The notes beneath the pieces were generated by a model. That model saw only the letters and a list, made by a program, of their open reading frames with translations, was not told where the DNA came from and made no database searches. DNA of 64,000 nt from Anthonomus grandis grandis (Eukaryota > Arthropoda > Insecta > Coleoptera > Curculionidae): positions 3,782,001-3,846,000 of the forward strand of contig NC_065556.1 of NCBI RefSeq assembly GCF_022605725.1, in the 5' to 3' direction. Below are positions 33,520 to 45,606 of the stretch, piece after piece (position 1 is the stretch's first letter; each line of letters opens with the position of its first letter). The translations under genes were made by a program, and so were the position numbers.

Positions 33520-36500
33520 TGCTGGTTTTTCAACATTCTTTAAAATGGCTAATACAAAAGAGTTATCAGTAGAAACAAAAGGTATTATCATTGGACTTCA
33601 TAAGGCTTGGAAAGACTAACCGTCAAATTTCGATGGATTTGGAATTCCAAGGCGGACTGTCGATTATAATGTTAGGAAATTCACCAGAGAAGGGACTATT
33701 AGCAACAAAACTCGATCCGAAGGCCAAAGGCATCAAGTTCAAAGGAGGATTTAAATATTATAATTACAAGCAAACGCAATAGTCGCCTTACCGCCCCTGA
33801 AATCACAGCAAAAATCAACAAGGAGCGTAAAAAAGCGGTCAGTGTTTTGACAGTAAAACGGCGACTTTATAATGCTGGTCTTAAAGGACGTTTAGCTGTA
33901 TCAAAACCGCTACTGAAGGATGTTAATAAGAAAAAAAGACTTGAGTGGGCCCAATCACACAAAGAATGGACCATTGATGACTGGAAGAAAGTTTTCTGGA
34001 GTGGCGAGTCGAAATTCGAGGTTTTTGGAACGAAGAGGCGAGTTTCAGTTAAACACGGTGGTGGTTCGGTGATGGTGTGGGGTTGTTTCTGCAGTGGGCG
34101 ATCTAATTAGAATAGAGGGAATTCTTCGAAAAAAGGGTTACAAAACAATTTTAAGCGACAATGTACTTCCTTCTGGTACTGGAATAGTTGGGGAAAACTT
34201 TATCTTTCAACATGACAATGACCCCAAGCACACGTCGAAATTGTGCAAGCAATATTTAGGTCAATTACAAAGACAACATCTTCTGAAAGTTAGGGTATGG
34301 TCCCCACAATCACCGGATCTCAATCCTATCGAATTACTGTGGGATGAACTGGATAGACAAGTGCGAAAATCATGCCCCACATCAAAAGAAGACTTCGTGG
34401 AGAATCATCCAAGAAGAGTGGCACAAGATACCTCAGAAAACTTTGGACAAATTAATTAGAAGACTACCGAAACTCTGTGAAGCTGTTATTAAAAATCGAG
34501 GCAGACATGTATATGAAACCGTTTCATAAGAATAACTGATGGGTTTATTATTTTTAGTTATAACTTTAAAACAGTCATATGTGGGCAAATACTTTTGAGC
34601 AGTAGTGTATATGTGTACTCATATTCGCATTTCAGATACAGTGTACCTATTCACCAATTCCACCTGACTGTCAGCCAGAACAATATTTCTTTTAGGGATC
34701 AGATTGGTCAATTTATATAGCATATACCTATTTATTTATTTAATGTATCTTGTAATGTAATTTAAAAAGTTCTTTGATCAAATTCATTCAAAGTTTGGAA
34801 AAAAGGTAGTTTAGGCGATTCTAACCAAAGGTCTCACAGGCATGTAGCCATTCCAAGTGACTCCAAACACACACAAAATCATCAGCAACACGCATCTACA
34901 CACGTCACTTCTACCTGCAAGCGCTTTAAGTGCTTCGGTTTGGGCAATCAATTAGTCATTGTTTCAGGGCGAGTTCCCATCCTGTTTAAAGGAGGCTATG
35001 ATTATCCTTCTTCATAAATAATGTGGTATCTTGGAACAACTCTCTAACTTCTGTCCCATATCAATTTTGTCTAGCCTGATGTGTCCAAGGCTTTTGATTG
35101 TGTGGATCATGGAATACTGCTGTCAAAGCTTGATTTTTACGGATTTAGGAGAGTGGCTTTGAGGTGGTTAAAGTCATACCTATCTGGTCGCACCCAGAGG
35201 GTGGTTGCATCTGGATTTTCTTTAGGGATAGCACACCTTAAAGGTGGTGTACCTTAAGGGTCAGTGTTAGATCCTATTTTGACTTAAGCTCTCTGCCACT
35301 GCATGGTTCAGTTTATCGATGATACTACAATTCTGTGGCATAACAAAGATCAAAAAGTATTTAGATCTCTCATAGTAGAGGACCTTCACAAAATTAAAGA
35401 ATGGTGCATCTGGAATCAGTTTGTATTCAATGTTGATAAGCCTTTTATTCTAGGCTTTTTAGCTTAAGATTTTGTTTGATGAGGGATTACATGGTAGGGA
35501 TTATTGTTGATTTCTGGGCCTCTTCATTGATAGGAGTTTTTGATAACCATGTTTAGGGCCTCGCTGCTAAACTTTCTTCTGATTGTTTTGCAGTCAGAAT
35601 TGTCAGGCATGAGCTGGGGGGGTTGTTTGCTTGTTCAGTTTATTTTGCCTTAATAGACTCTCATATCCGGTATGGGTTTGTGCTCCAAGGGACTCCTTAA
35701 CATCATTTTTAATATTTAGAAAAAAGCGTTAAGTGCCAAATTTACTTTTTTTATTTTTTTTTTGCAATTAAGAATTTTGTAGTTTTATTTTTTCATATAA
35801 ATAACAAAAGCAAAATTCCCTTCCATCTTCCTTCATTATTCTTTTTTATTGACGTTTGACATAACGCCGCGAGCTGACAGCGTTGCCATACATTATCTTT
35901 GATTAAAGAATTTATTATTTCTCCCATATGAATGTTTTTAGTGTTTTGGGCTCGGTTGAATTGCATTGGGTTGTGTTAGATGGAGTGAAGTCTGTTGTGC
36001 CTGTGTGTTGGGTAGGGATAAATTGTTTTGAGTTAGACTCAACATTTACGAGCCCTCTGGCTTTTTTTTATCTATGCCTCTATATTTTTTCATATAAATA
36101 GAATCTCAAAATGTTATATATGGAGGCTAAGAACCTCTGTATGAGGTAATGTATTTTTTCCAGCGCTGGGTATTAGCTTGTGTTCAAATAGTGAAATCCA
36201 ATCACTATTATAATGTAAAAACACTGCTATTATTTTGGCAGACAGATTTAGATGTCTTTCGTATTTTCTCTTCTTATATAGGATGTGATTTTGAGATGTG
36301 CTTGTTTCTTATTACTTACAGATTTAGCGGAATAATTATCTTTATTATAGAAAATATAGACAATTTGGCAACTGCGAGATCATATGTCAAAAGTTTGACA
36401 ATGTAATTATCAATGGCAACGAGTTTCGATTATCAAATAGACTAGAGTAGAGTCTTTTTTGACGTAATTTACAGGACTCAAATATTATTTTTTAGCGTCC

Positions 36501-38035
36501 TATAATTCGCAATTTTTTTTTCTCTTAATCTATTCTTTTCAAAGTACTCTTTCTGCTTAAATTTTAAAAAATTGCAAAATTGGAGATACTTAAAGTCGAC
36601 AAGAACCGAAAACAAGAAACGAGCTCAGAGATTAATAGATCAGCTCAGCTTCTAGGTATATAAAAAAAATCTATTATACCTTAAGTAAATTATTGTATTT
36701 AAAACTTATTGAACTTAAAATCAATTAAATATAACGAAAGGTATCATAAAAGATTTAAGTTCATATTTCTTTTAAATACGTGAATAAGTCTATTTTCTTC
36801 TTCTTGTCAATTTTTGAGCGTGTGAGATAGTAATTTCTAAATTGATTTTTGCTATAAATGACCTAATACCCAATAAAATAAGTAACTCATTGTGAATTCA
36901 TCACAACAATACAGATTTTACCCTGCATAATTATTTTATATTGGTTTGCGATAATAATTAATAGTTTTTCTCATAAAATAAATAAATATGTAATTTATTA
37001 TACATTTTTATTCATTTATAGGGGGCAAATGTTAATCTGTGTGAGCATCAGCACAACTACTCCGCCCTCCACTTTGCAGCTCTATCCGGAAATTCGGACA
37101 TTTGCCTGCTCCTTTTGGAAGCTGGTGCAAAATCTACAGAAACCAATACTGTGGGGAGAACACCGTCGCAAATGGCTGCTTTTGTAGGACACCATAACTG
37201 TGTTTCGGTTATAAATAATTTTGTACCCAAAGAAGAAGTGGAGTACTACACACATGCAAGTGGAACTTCTAGCACCCCATATTTACCGCCTTTTCTTCTT
37301 GAGAGTTTTCATAAATTTATAATGGAAATCAATATACATCCTGTGAAGATTGTGATGAATGTGCACAACTTTCTTGGGCTTGAAGATCACTTGGAAGAAG
37401 TGAAAAAGGTGTTAGAGCTTATGTGTGAGAAAGAGATGAAAAAGGGACAAGAGACTAATGAGGTAATGGCATTTAAGTTTCATTATTTAGGATATATTGT
37501 TGGGGAGGTGCTCAAGTTAAAGCAGAGACAGGCAGTGAAGAAGGAGGAAGAAAAAGAATCAGCGGAAGGGGATGAAAAGAAAACTGATATCAGTGAGACA
37601 TTTGCAAGAAAGATCCTGAAACCAGGAAAAGATGATAACCTAGAATTTATGGATGCATTTCTTAAAGAGTGCATAAGAGAATTTCCATTTAGGGAGAGCA
37701 CTTTGTTTAGGCAAATAGTGACTTCACTATCAGGAAGCGAGTCTCCTTCTGCTTTTTATGTTGTTAATTCAGTTATAAATGGCCAAAGAGGTTTTCTGGA
37801 CACTATTGCCACTTGCAACACATGTGGCCAAGAAAAGCCTGCCAAAAAATGTTCCAAGTGCAAAGTAGTTCAGTACTGCGATAGAAACTGCCAAAGGTTG
37901 CACTGGACCTGGCATAAAAAGGTATGTTCTAGGTTGAGTCAGGATCAGGTATCTGAGCAACAAATGAACAACCTCACCAAATCCACCAAGGATGTTGACA
38001 TAAACGAGCTACAGAATTTTTTAGCTAAGAACTAA
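31174..38035 (+). CDS. ANKMY2: Ankyrin repeat and MYND domain-containing protein 2
   Basis: Two coding exons: 31174-31374 (67 codons) and 37022-38035, giving 404 aa, against about 440 for vertebrate ANKMY2. The donor CAT|GTAAGT and acceptor TTATAG|GGG keep phase 0 and rejoin an ankyrin repeat (ILLDH|GANVNLCEHQH). Three ankyrin repeats lie at about residues 35-130 (TPLQHAAYKGN, SALHFAALSGN, TPSQMAAFVGH). A conserved middle region follows, with a charged Lys/Glu stretch. A MYND zinc finger lies at about residues 318-355 (CNTCGQEKPAKKCSKCKVVQ, then YCDRNCQRLHWTWHKKVC), with all eight ligands present. The vertebrate protein is tied to cilia, adenylyl cyclase traffic and Hedgehog signalling. The 5.6 kb intron is full of transposon debris. 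Confidence 0.93.
31375..32574 (+). other. ANKMY2 intron, left part
   Basis: AT-rich intron sequence without a recognisable element, except perhaps the 3' UTR of the LINE remnant that follows (a small palindrome CTGTGGAGCTGCCACAG near 32346). Confidence 0.4.
32575..32935 (-). pseudogene. LINE C-terminal ORF2 remnant in the ANKMY2 intron
   Basis: On - a frame reads LLIPRTNLIRNSIIYEGIKM and then YNHLPLEIKNIES. It is the end region of CR1/L2-type ORF2 proteins (R...R....S..Y.G...YN.LP..IK). An upstream frame (32923-32738) is probably the preceding piece after a shift. Antisense to ANKMY2. Confidence 0.6.
33481..33520. repeat. (CTTT)n microsatellite inside the Tc1 element
   Basis: About ten uninterrupted CTTT units, 25 bases before the transposase ATG and within the element's own 5' non-coding region. 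Confidence 0.9.
33545..34529 (+). pseudogene. Tc1-like transposase, frameshifted
   Basis: ATG at 33545 (MANTKELSVETKGIIIGLHK). The helix-turn-helix region is spread over two frames with a stop near 33618. From 33847 a clear frame reads VKRRLYNAGLKGRLAVSKP and WSGESKFEVFGTKRRVS. The first catalytic Asp, normally WSDESKF, is Gly here (codon GGC). After another shift, 34094-34459 has ENFIFQHDNDPKHTSKLCKQ (second Asp) and SPDLNPIELLWDELDRQVRK (Glu of DD34E). The end, PKLCEAVIKNRGRHVYETV, is in a third frame. Several frameshifts and one lost catalytic residue. Confidence 0.9.
35060..35700 (+). pseudogene. LINE reverse transcriptase remnant in the ANKMY2 intron
   Basis: The frame gives DVSKAFDCVDHGILLSKLDF, RWLKSYLSGRTQRVV, GGVP-stop-GSVLDPIL and, after a shift, FIDDTTILWHN. 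These are the RT palm motifs of a CR1/L2-type LINE. The catalytic box reads IDDT instead of ADDT, with stops and frameshifts throughout. Confidence 0.75.
35701..37021 (+). other. ANKMY2 intron, right part
   Basis: No gene or bounded element recognised. The splice acceptor of ANKMY2 exon 2 is at 37020-37021. Confidence 0.5.
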
Positions 38036-39277
38036 ATCTACATTTACGGTTAAATATTAAAATATAAGTTTAAAACTTGGTTTTACAGAATGTCTTCAAA
38101 AATATGAGTGTATAATTGTGGCTAACATAAAGTGATTGTTAAGTATATTGAGTTTTTATTATTTACTCTAGAAAAAAAAGTCTAAAATTTCCCAGAAATA
38201 CCTATTTAATGTCGACTAGTTTTGAGACTTGACCGTATCGTTTTATAAGGACAAGGACTTCAATAAAGGTAAAAAAGACTTGGGCAAATAAATTCGTACC
38301 AGATGCACGGTAATGCAAAACTGCATAACGCATAACGACGTTTAGCACTTTAGTTTCACTTTGTGGTTTAGGCAGCTATATTTATTGACAAAATTTATTA
38401 TATTTGCTCATAAAACAACTTTTCTTAAAAGGGATTTCGACAATGTTCGTTTGCAAGTAAGGGTGATGTACACAATCGATTGTCGCTAACTGCTTTGATG
38501 CGAATCAGTTAAGTATGAATGCATCAAAAGTTTTAGTTTTCAACTCGAAATATAGATTTGAATTTTCCTAATAAACCAGTCACGTGGAAGTCAAACTGGG
38601 TTCAAAACTATTATGGAATGCACATATACCGTAAAATGGGGTTACTTGGAACAAATTCACTTTCATTTTTTCAATAATGTGGTAATTTATCAGAGTTTGT
38701 AGGGAGGAAAAGCGATCTTCCCTTCGTAAAAAATTTCTTTCATATGAACTTAAACTATATAGCACCATAAATGACTCCTAATGTAAAAATATTTGTCAAA
38801 AAATATATTTATATTTACTGTCCCAAGTAACCCCGCATTGGGGTTAAATGGATTCTACCCGTTTTACGCCGAAAACGCATGTTAAACTACTCAGTGGTTA
38901 CTTGGGACAGCAGAAATATGAACATAATAGACCAGCACACATCTTGTGTTGATTTTTTTTGCTTATATAATTATTTAGAGGAAAGGAAACCCTGAGTTGA
39001 TACGAATTTCATAAATTCATTTATTTATTTATTACAAAAATGCATATCTAGGCACTTGTATAAAAAATAATGGTAGGTACTTGTAACATAGCTCTACGAT
39101 TTGTATCGTAATTAGCAAAAAGGAACTAAAAAAATAAATTCAAAATCACAGCCTTTCGATTTGTATCGCAAGGAACAATAGAAACTAAAAAAATGTTCCC
39201 TAAACACAAAAAAATATCACAAGAACAAAAAAAACTTTCTGTAAACCGAGAAAAATGGATCATTATTTGAGTTCTCC

Positions 39278-41210
39278 TTATTGTAACCAATCTGTATTTT
39301 CTAATTCATTAAACGTATGGCGGCCTCTAGTAATGCTCACGTTCGTTGCTTTGAGCAATCTTACAATTTTATCCTCTGGGACATCAAACTCATCGGCTAA
39401 ATGTGGGAACACAAAATGTTTGTTATTTTTTGTTATTTTCTCATAAAGCTTCAAAAATATGATTTATGTCCGTCTTTAGAGTGGATTGATTTGACAAGTC
39501 CAATATAATATTTGTCGAGTTTCTTTTTTGTTGAAGCTGAAAAGGTAAATTTGGCAATTACAAAATCGTTGATTGAAATTCCTACCATTCTAATTTCCTT
39601 ACCAATGATTTGTTTTTGTCCATTTTGTTGGTTATTATTTCTTTCCTGGTTAATCTTATCTCGTAGTTCAACTAATGTCATGTTTTCCTCTATATCACTT
39701 TGGTTAAAATCTTCTTGGTTTTCGTTTATATCCACATTGTCAAAATCTTCCCAATTTTCCTCCATATCCACATCGTCAAAGTTTCTCTGGCCAACTAAGG
39801 ATTCGGAATCGTGTAATGAAAACTGTTCGTCGTTCCCACTGCTCTCATCTCCGCTAGAACTGCTATTGCTAGAGCAAGCTACACTTAGTCCTGGTTGAAC
39901 TTTTAATTTCTTTTTCCGTTTCTTTTCTGGGTTTTGGTTTATCCTTCTTTGCGATAGCATATCAGCAAAAGTTTCTGACCATAAAGTGCTTGTACTACCA
40001 TCAGCACTTGGTTCTTTTCGAGGGATACGTTTCAACGTTTCAATACCTGCTCCTCATCAAGAGGGAAATTGTCTGTTGCCCTAAATCCACTTATTAAATT
40101 TTCCTCGATAGTTATGTTAAGCTTCTCTAGTGTCTCTGCTAATAGACTGGGAAACGTATCTTTTGGAATACACCCTCTATGAGACATTTTCCATTTATTA
40201 ATCACTTGCCTCCAAAAAGTCTTCAATGGTCGAAACACAGCAACATCTAGGGGTTGACAAAAATGTGTACTGTTTGGTGGGACAATAACACAAAACTAAT
40301 ATTAAATGCTTTGCACAGGTTTATCACATTTATAGATAAATGTGAAGCTAAGTTGTCCCCGATTAACATTTTTGGAACATCCCTGTCATATTTTTGAAAG
40401 TATTTTAGAGCAATCTTGCTGAACCAATCTTCAAACATCACCCCGTCAAACCAACCACTCTTCGATCGGTTATACCTGGTTCCTCTTGGACCTCCTTGCC
40501 GCCAAGTGCACAAATGTTCAGCTTTGTAAACGACATAGCATGGTAAGAGCTTTCCGGATGCGGTCCCTGCAAACATTACGGAGGTGCTGCTTTTGCTAGA
40601 GTCCAATACTCTTTCCGGACGTTTACAGCCTCGCCTAACTATGGCCTTCTGTTTCTCAGGGTCATCGGTCAGATTAGTCTCATCATAGTTTATTATTAGA
40701 TGCGGTGGAATTCCTTCAAGCGAAACCGCTAAATTTTAAAAATATTTTCTTAATACGTTTTCATCCACTTCTGCCCTAGATGATTTGATATTTTCACATA
40801 ATCTTGTGGATAGCTCACCTCTGTGTCGACGCAAAAATGATAAAATCCAATCGGGCCAAGGGAAATTTTCTTTAAATCGTTTTTCTATGACACCCTTAAT
40901 ATCCAGATATCGTTTCACCATGCACCTTATTTCAAAGTGAGATAAGGGAAATCCCCATTCAGCTGCTGTGGTTAGCCCTCTAATAAATTCGTCTTCTTCC
41001 GCTTTTTTGAAAACTGTAGATCTTCCATAACTCCCTAAATTCTACTTTGTACATCTTCTCTGTAAAGTTGATTTGGTTACCTTCCATTTTTCAGAAGCTG
41101 TTCTATAGGACATTCCAGATTGCACGTCTTCTATAGCACTTTTCCATATTTTTTTCTTCAAAGTCATGATATTTTTTAGAGCCTACTTTGCGAATATATT
41201 TTCTTGGCAT
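39278..41210 (-). pseudogene. Pogo/jerky-type transposase, copy 1
   Basis: ATG at 41210 (MPRKYIRKVGSKKYHDF). Domain order: pipsqueak-type helix-turn-helix, CENP-B-type helix-turn-helix (VIEKRFKENFPWPDWILSFL), DDE_1 core (IINYDETNLTDDPGKQKA, LIGDNLASHLSI), an acidic Ser/Glu linker, and a C-terminal FPHLADEFDVPEDKI domain stopping at 39278. Lesions private to copy 1 are about a 10-bp deletion near 40163, a short deletion near 40508 and an insertion near 40290 that destroys the third Asp region (reads FVLLSHQTVHI). It shares an N-terminal frameshift near 41140 with copy 2. It keeps an intact CENP-B segment and a Trp codon that are broken in copies 2 and 3. Confidence 0.9.
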
Positions 41211-41242
41211 GTTGATTCCTGAAAACAACAACAATAGATTAA

Positions 41243-41403
41243 AGGTTTGTTCTAACCCATCAAAAAACCGCCCTGAAACGGTCTCAAAAATGTCACGCGC
41301 ATGTGCAGTGGTTTAATTAAAAAACACATATAATCACTGCGCATGCGTGTGAAAACACTTCTGGGACCGTTTCGGGAGGTTTTTTGATGGATTGGAACAA
41401 ACC
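41243..41403. mobile_element. 161-bp TTAA-flanked palindromic MITE, copy 1
   Basis: TTAA at 41239-41242 and 41404-41407. The arms pair over about 60 bp: GGTTTGTTCTAACCCATCAA on the left, GGTTTGTTCCAATCCATCAA on - from the right, continuing AAAACC.CCC.GAAACGGTC and on to GCGCATG. It is inserted 30 bp upstream of the transposase ATG. The TTAA target suggests mobilisation by a piggyBac-type transposase. Confidence 0.85.
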
Positions 41404-41845
41404 TTAAATAGTATGGGGTAACCTGAGACACGTGCTAACATGGGACAATGGTTGTCCCAAGTTACCCAAAATCATGACCTTATAGAAAAATTTAGTTTAA
41501 AAACTAAAAAAAAGGTCTAAAACCAGGTAACAATATTGGCAATATTTATAAAACATACGAAACTAAATAAAAAAAAAATTGGACTTACCTGTGTACCTTT
41601 CGACTACCTTTTCCAGATAAAGTTTTGAACACTTATTTTTGCCGTGTTTTTGACCACCACTTATGTTTTTTTTTATACTTCTGAAATATCATCAATTTAG
41701 AAAGAATTAATGTAATTTATTCATTAACCTGTTGCTCTTCAACTACCGAAAACATTAAATTGAGGTTATGTTTATATTTGCGTTGTTGCCACTAGCAAAA
41801 TTAAAACATGAGATGTTGCGTCCCAAATAACCCCATTTTACGGTA

Positions 41846-44495
41846 CGCAAAAATTTCTTCTGGAGTTTTTGCGCCAGTATAATTGTAATGTTTCTCCAGT
41901 TGCAAAATCTGTATATTTCGCATTCAGATATGAGGCCACGCTGCTAATGTAGACCCTGTGGCTTTGCACTACAGAGCGAAGTATGCATTTTAGAGCCTGT
42001 AGAGGGTATTTTTCTCAGCTGAATATATTGACATTTATGTCTGTATATCTTTTCCTTTTTATTACAAGTACACTGTGTGCCATTTTTTAAGATATAGCTC
42101 TGCGGTTTTGCGTAACCCTGTTTCACTTTTTTCTAAAACTTTTAAAGCCACAAACAAATATTCCAACTACTTTTGTTCCTGAAATATAGGGCGAAAACGA
42201 AAATGTTCACTTTTCGAGATGTTATTATTTCTCAGGCTGTATAAGATAGAAAAAAATAAAAACTGCTTTTAATAGATATTTTTACATAAAAGTCAATGGC
42301 GTATTTCAATTTTTTTTTTTGGATCACTGTTTTTAAGATTGGGCACAAACTTTATTTTATGGTTACAGATATATATTAAATGAAACACCCTATATATTTT
42401 ACCGTCAAATTTTTGCAATTTTTTTACTGAATACATTGATGTATCACAACCTAATCTTTAATAAATTTTAGCTTCAAAAATCAGAAAAATTCATATTTAT
42501 GTTTGTTTTTTCAATAGTAGTCTATTAAAAAAACATGATTAGTATATGTAAAAAACATGAATAATCTATTAAAATAACATAATAAAATGGATTGAATTAT
42601 ATTGGGACTTGACATGCACACGGAGCGTATGCATGTATGTACAGGGTTGCCGTTTTATTAGTACCTTTTGTCAGAATCTACAGGGTGTTCAAAAAGTGCT
42701 GCACCCACTTTAACCCCAGAATTTTTAATGGGACACCCCCGTATATTTTTAAATTTTTAGGTTTCTTGGGAGAAATAAAGGTAACTTTCAAAAGAACTAC
42801 CGATCCGAATCCTATTGAACGACGGTGTCCGGGGATTTTAAATTCATACAGGGCCTCTCAGGTAATAAGATATTTTTTTTAAATTTTCAATTCGCAATAT
42901 TTCAGTTTTTTTAAATGAAATATCCAGGATTCTATATAGTATTTTTAAAAAGAGCAAAAAACACTATTCATCGATATTGTCACGCCGTCCAGTCGACTTG
43001 ATCCGGCGGACCTCCAACTCCTCTCAAATAAGTAGTTCGTGCGCAGCTGCGTTGATTAAAGGGCCGGTAGGCCATTCTGGCTCCTTGATTATACGCGGCG
43101 TACGGGGATGGGGGACAGATAGTTCGAGGAAAACGACTTAGTTTGACAAATGTATTGTGTCGCCTTAGGCTGTACAAAGGGCCTTACCACAAAAAGCCAA
43201 GGGTATACTGGGTGTAACTTTCACCTTCGGTTTTCAGCTGAGTGGGCTCAGTGGGCGTTATCAACAATAAAAATACCTAAATTAAGAAATAGTTTTAAAT
43301 CCAACCCTTTGGATAACTGTGCCCCGGGATTCCCCGGAACCTAGCTATCTGAGTCAACTCTTCCCTCAGGTAAGGAGACCAACTGGGTAACTGCAGGTAA
43401 TTTATCGGTTCCCTCAAAGGGCAGAGTTACCTCCTTACAAGGGTATTCCACCCTTAGGCAGAGAGCAGCGGTTTATGATCCAACCAGTTCTTACCTGTGG
43501 GTAGAGGATCAGCACGAAGTGGTTATCGAATAACTGAAGATTTCCCTATAATTATAGTATAATCTATAGTATAATTATATATAATAATATAATTATAGTA
43601 TAATATATTATATTATAATATAATATAATTATTTATATTATAGATTTCGAGCTTGTATTTATACCTAAAAATTATTTCATTGACCCATCATAGTAAAATA
43701 AAAATTAAATACGCACAATTGTTATGGTTGCATTTTGTGCTTCGCAAATTTGGTTGTAAAATTGATTAGTAATTATTAATTGTTTACAAATTAAAACAGT
43801 GGAAGTTTTTTGTTTTATACTGAGTGTAATTGATTTGGCTGACAATATACGTATGTCCTATATACCAACATCTAATAGTTTAGAAAATATTTAGAATTTT
43901 ATTGCGGTGATATAATTTCAACTCTATGAAATAATAACAATAGTTAATAGAAAACAATAGTTAATATCCGCGCTTGTATCCATAGCTACAGAATAATACT
44001 TTGACATTGTCAGATTAATAGTTATTAATATTACTTCAAAATTCAAGCAAGATGGTAGTTTACTCCCAAGACCTAAGAACACACCCCGAAGAGTTCTAAC
44101 AGAAGAAAAGCAGCTAGAAATTCTGCTACATTTCGAGGATATACCCGAAACCTCCACCAGGCTAGCCGCTTTGGAGTTAAATATCACAAGAAGCGCGACT
44201 GTTTAAAAATGAATAACCGTAAATCAATGCTATAGAACATTTAGAAGTTGTTTATACTACATATATTATTTAAAATGGAGAGCATATTGAAAACTTACTT
44301 TAGACTTTAGTTAGCGTTATGTTGCTGTTTTTTAAGGCTAAGTTTATGTCACAGAGGTGACATATATGTATATATGTAATAGTATATCAAGTGTCTCATT
44401 TAAAGTAAGAAAGTTAGTGTCACTTTCTGTTAAACCTGAAGTGATCGAAAACAATAGAATGTCAAAAGATGCTCTTCTAACTATATAACTTCTAA
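41846..44495. repeat. Right block of copy 1 (deleted form)
   Basis: Matches copy 3 (54505-61140) piecewise but is shorter. It keeps TACAGGGTGTTCAAAAAGTG at about 42680, the left arm of the long-TIR element (42765-42965, lacking about 130 bp), the GC-richer block (42985-43540, lacking about 795 bp) and the mariner transposase N-terminus at 44035-44200 (KNTPRRVLTEEKQLEILLHF). It then joins ...CGTAAATCA directly to ATGCTATAGAAC, removing about 490 bp of transposase. There is no jockey insertion here. Confidence 0.8.
43557..43645. repeat. AT-rich simple repeat, copy 1
   Basis: Runs of TATAATTATAGTATAAT-type units. The identical tract is in copy 2 at 49887-49975. In copy 3 this position is occupied by the jockey LINE. 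Confidence 0.85.
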
Positions 44496-45606
44496 CTAGA
44501 AAAAAAAGTCTAAAATTTCCCAGAAATACCTATTTAATGTCGACTAGTTTTGAGACTTGACCGTATCGTTTCATAAGGACAAGGACTTCAATAAAGGTAA
44601 AAAAGACTTGGGCAAATAAATTCGTACCAGATGCACGGTAATGCAAAACTGCATAACGCATAACGACGTCTACCACTTTAGTTTCACTTTGTGGTTTAGG
44701 CAGCTATATTTATTGACAAAATTTATTATATTTGCTCATAAAACAACTTTTGTTAAAAGGGATTTCGACAATGATCGTTTGCAAGTAAGGGTGATGTACA
44801 CAATCGATTGTCGCTAACTGCTTTGATGCGAATCAGTTAAGTATGAATGCATCAAAAGTTTTAGTTTTCTAACTCGAAATATAGATTTGAATTTTCCTAA
44901 TAAACCAGTCATGTGGAAGTCAAACTGGGTTCAAAACTATTATGGAATGCACATATACCGTAAAATGGGGTTACTTGGAACAAATTCACTTTCATTTTTT
45001 CAATAATGTGGTAATTTATCAGAGTTTGTAGGGAGGAAAAGCGATCTTCCCTTCGTAAAAAATTTCTTTCATATGAACTTAAACTATATAGCACCATAAA
45101 TGACTCCTAATGTAAAAATATTTGTCAAAAAATATATTTATATTTACTGTCCCAAGTAACCCCGCATTGGGGTTAAATGGATTCTACCCGTTTTACGCCG
45201 AAAACGCATGTTAAACTACTCAGTGGTTACTTGGGACAGCAGATATATGAGCATAATAGACCAGCACACATCTTGTGTTGATTTTTTTTGCTTATATAAT
45301 TATTTAGAGGAAAGGAAACCCTGAGTTGATACGAATTTCATAAATTCATTTATTTATTTATTACAAAAATGCATATCTAGGCACTTGTATAAAAAATAAT
45401 GGTAGGTACTTGTAACATAGCTCTACGATTTGTATCGTAATTAGCAAAAAGGAACTAAAAAAATAAATTCAAAATCACAGCCTTTCGATTTGTATCGCAA
45501 GGAACAATAGAAACTAAAAAAATGTTCCCTAAACACAAAAAAATATCACAAGAACAAAAAAAACTTTCTGTAAACCGAGAAAAATGGATCATTATTTGAG
45601 TTCTCC

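Larger units (their letters stand above)
33115..34607 (+). mobile_element. Tc1-like transposon in the ANKMY2 intron
   Basis: TA target bases (33113-33114 and 34608-34609) flank 26-bp inverted ends CACTACTGCTCAAAAGTATT then TGCYCAC, matching at all but one base. Total length is 1493 bp, normal for Tc1-like elements. The near-identity of the ends indicates a fairly recent insertion. It lies in the same direction as ANKMY2 and carries a broken transposase. Confidence 0.93.
38629..41843 (-). mobile_element. Pogo-like transposon, copy 1
   Basis: TA (38627-38628 and 41844-41845) flanks inverted ends CCGTAAAATGGGGTTACTTG (left) and CCGTAAAATGGGGTTATTTG (right, on -). Length is 3215 bp. The subterminal regions repeat the core TTGGGACA (about 38818-38915, 41400-41465), including an internal hairpin CTGTCCCAAGTAACC / GGTTACTTGGGACAG. 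It carries the transposase pseudogene 39278-41210 and a nested MITE at 41243-41403. Confidence 0.9.
38168..44495. repeat. Tandem unit, copy 1 (6.33 kb)
   Basis: Starts at CTAGAAAAAAAAGTCTAAAA, 132 bases after the ANKMY2 stop. The same start recurs at 44496 and 50826. The unit holds a 460-bp left flank, a 3.2 kb pogo-like transposon (38629-41843) and a 2.65 kb right block. The left part, up to about 40810, differs from copies 2 and 3 by scattered substitutions and small indels. From 40858 to 44495 I see no difference from copy 2. Confidence 0.95.

Noticed and set aside
39512..39898. Hydrophobic + strand frames opposite the pogo transposase (also at 45831 and 52161)
   Set aside because: They are antisense shadows of the acidic linker and C-terminal domain of the transposase on -.
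41944..42126. Conserved 60-residue frame repeated at 48274 and 54604
   Set aside because: It is conserved only because the DNA is duplicated. Copy 3 differs by substitutions without sign of coding constraint, and there is no domain.
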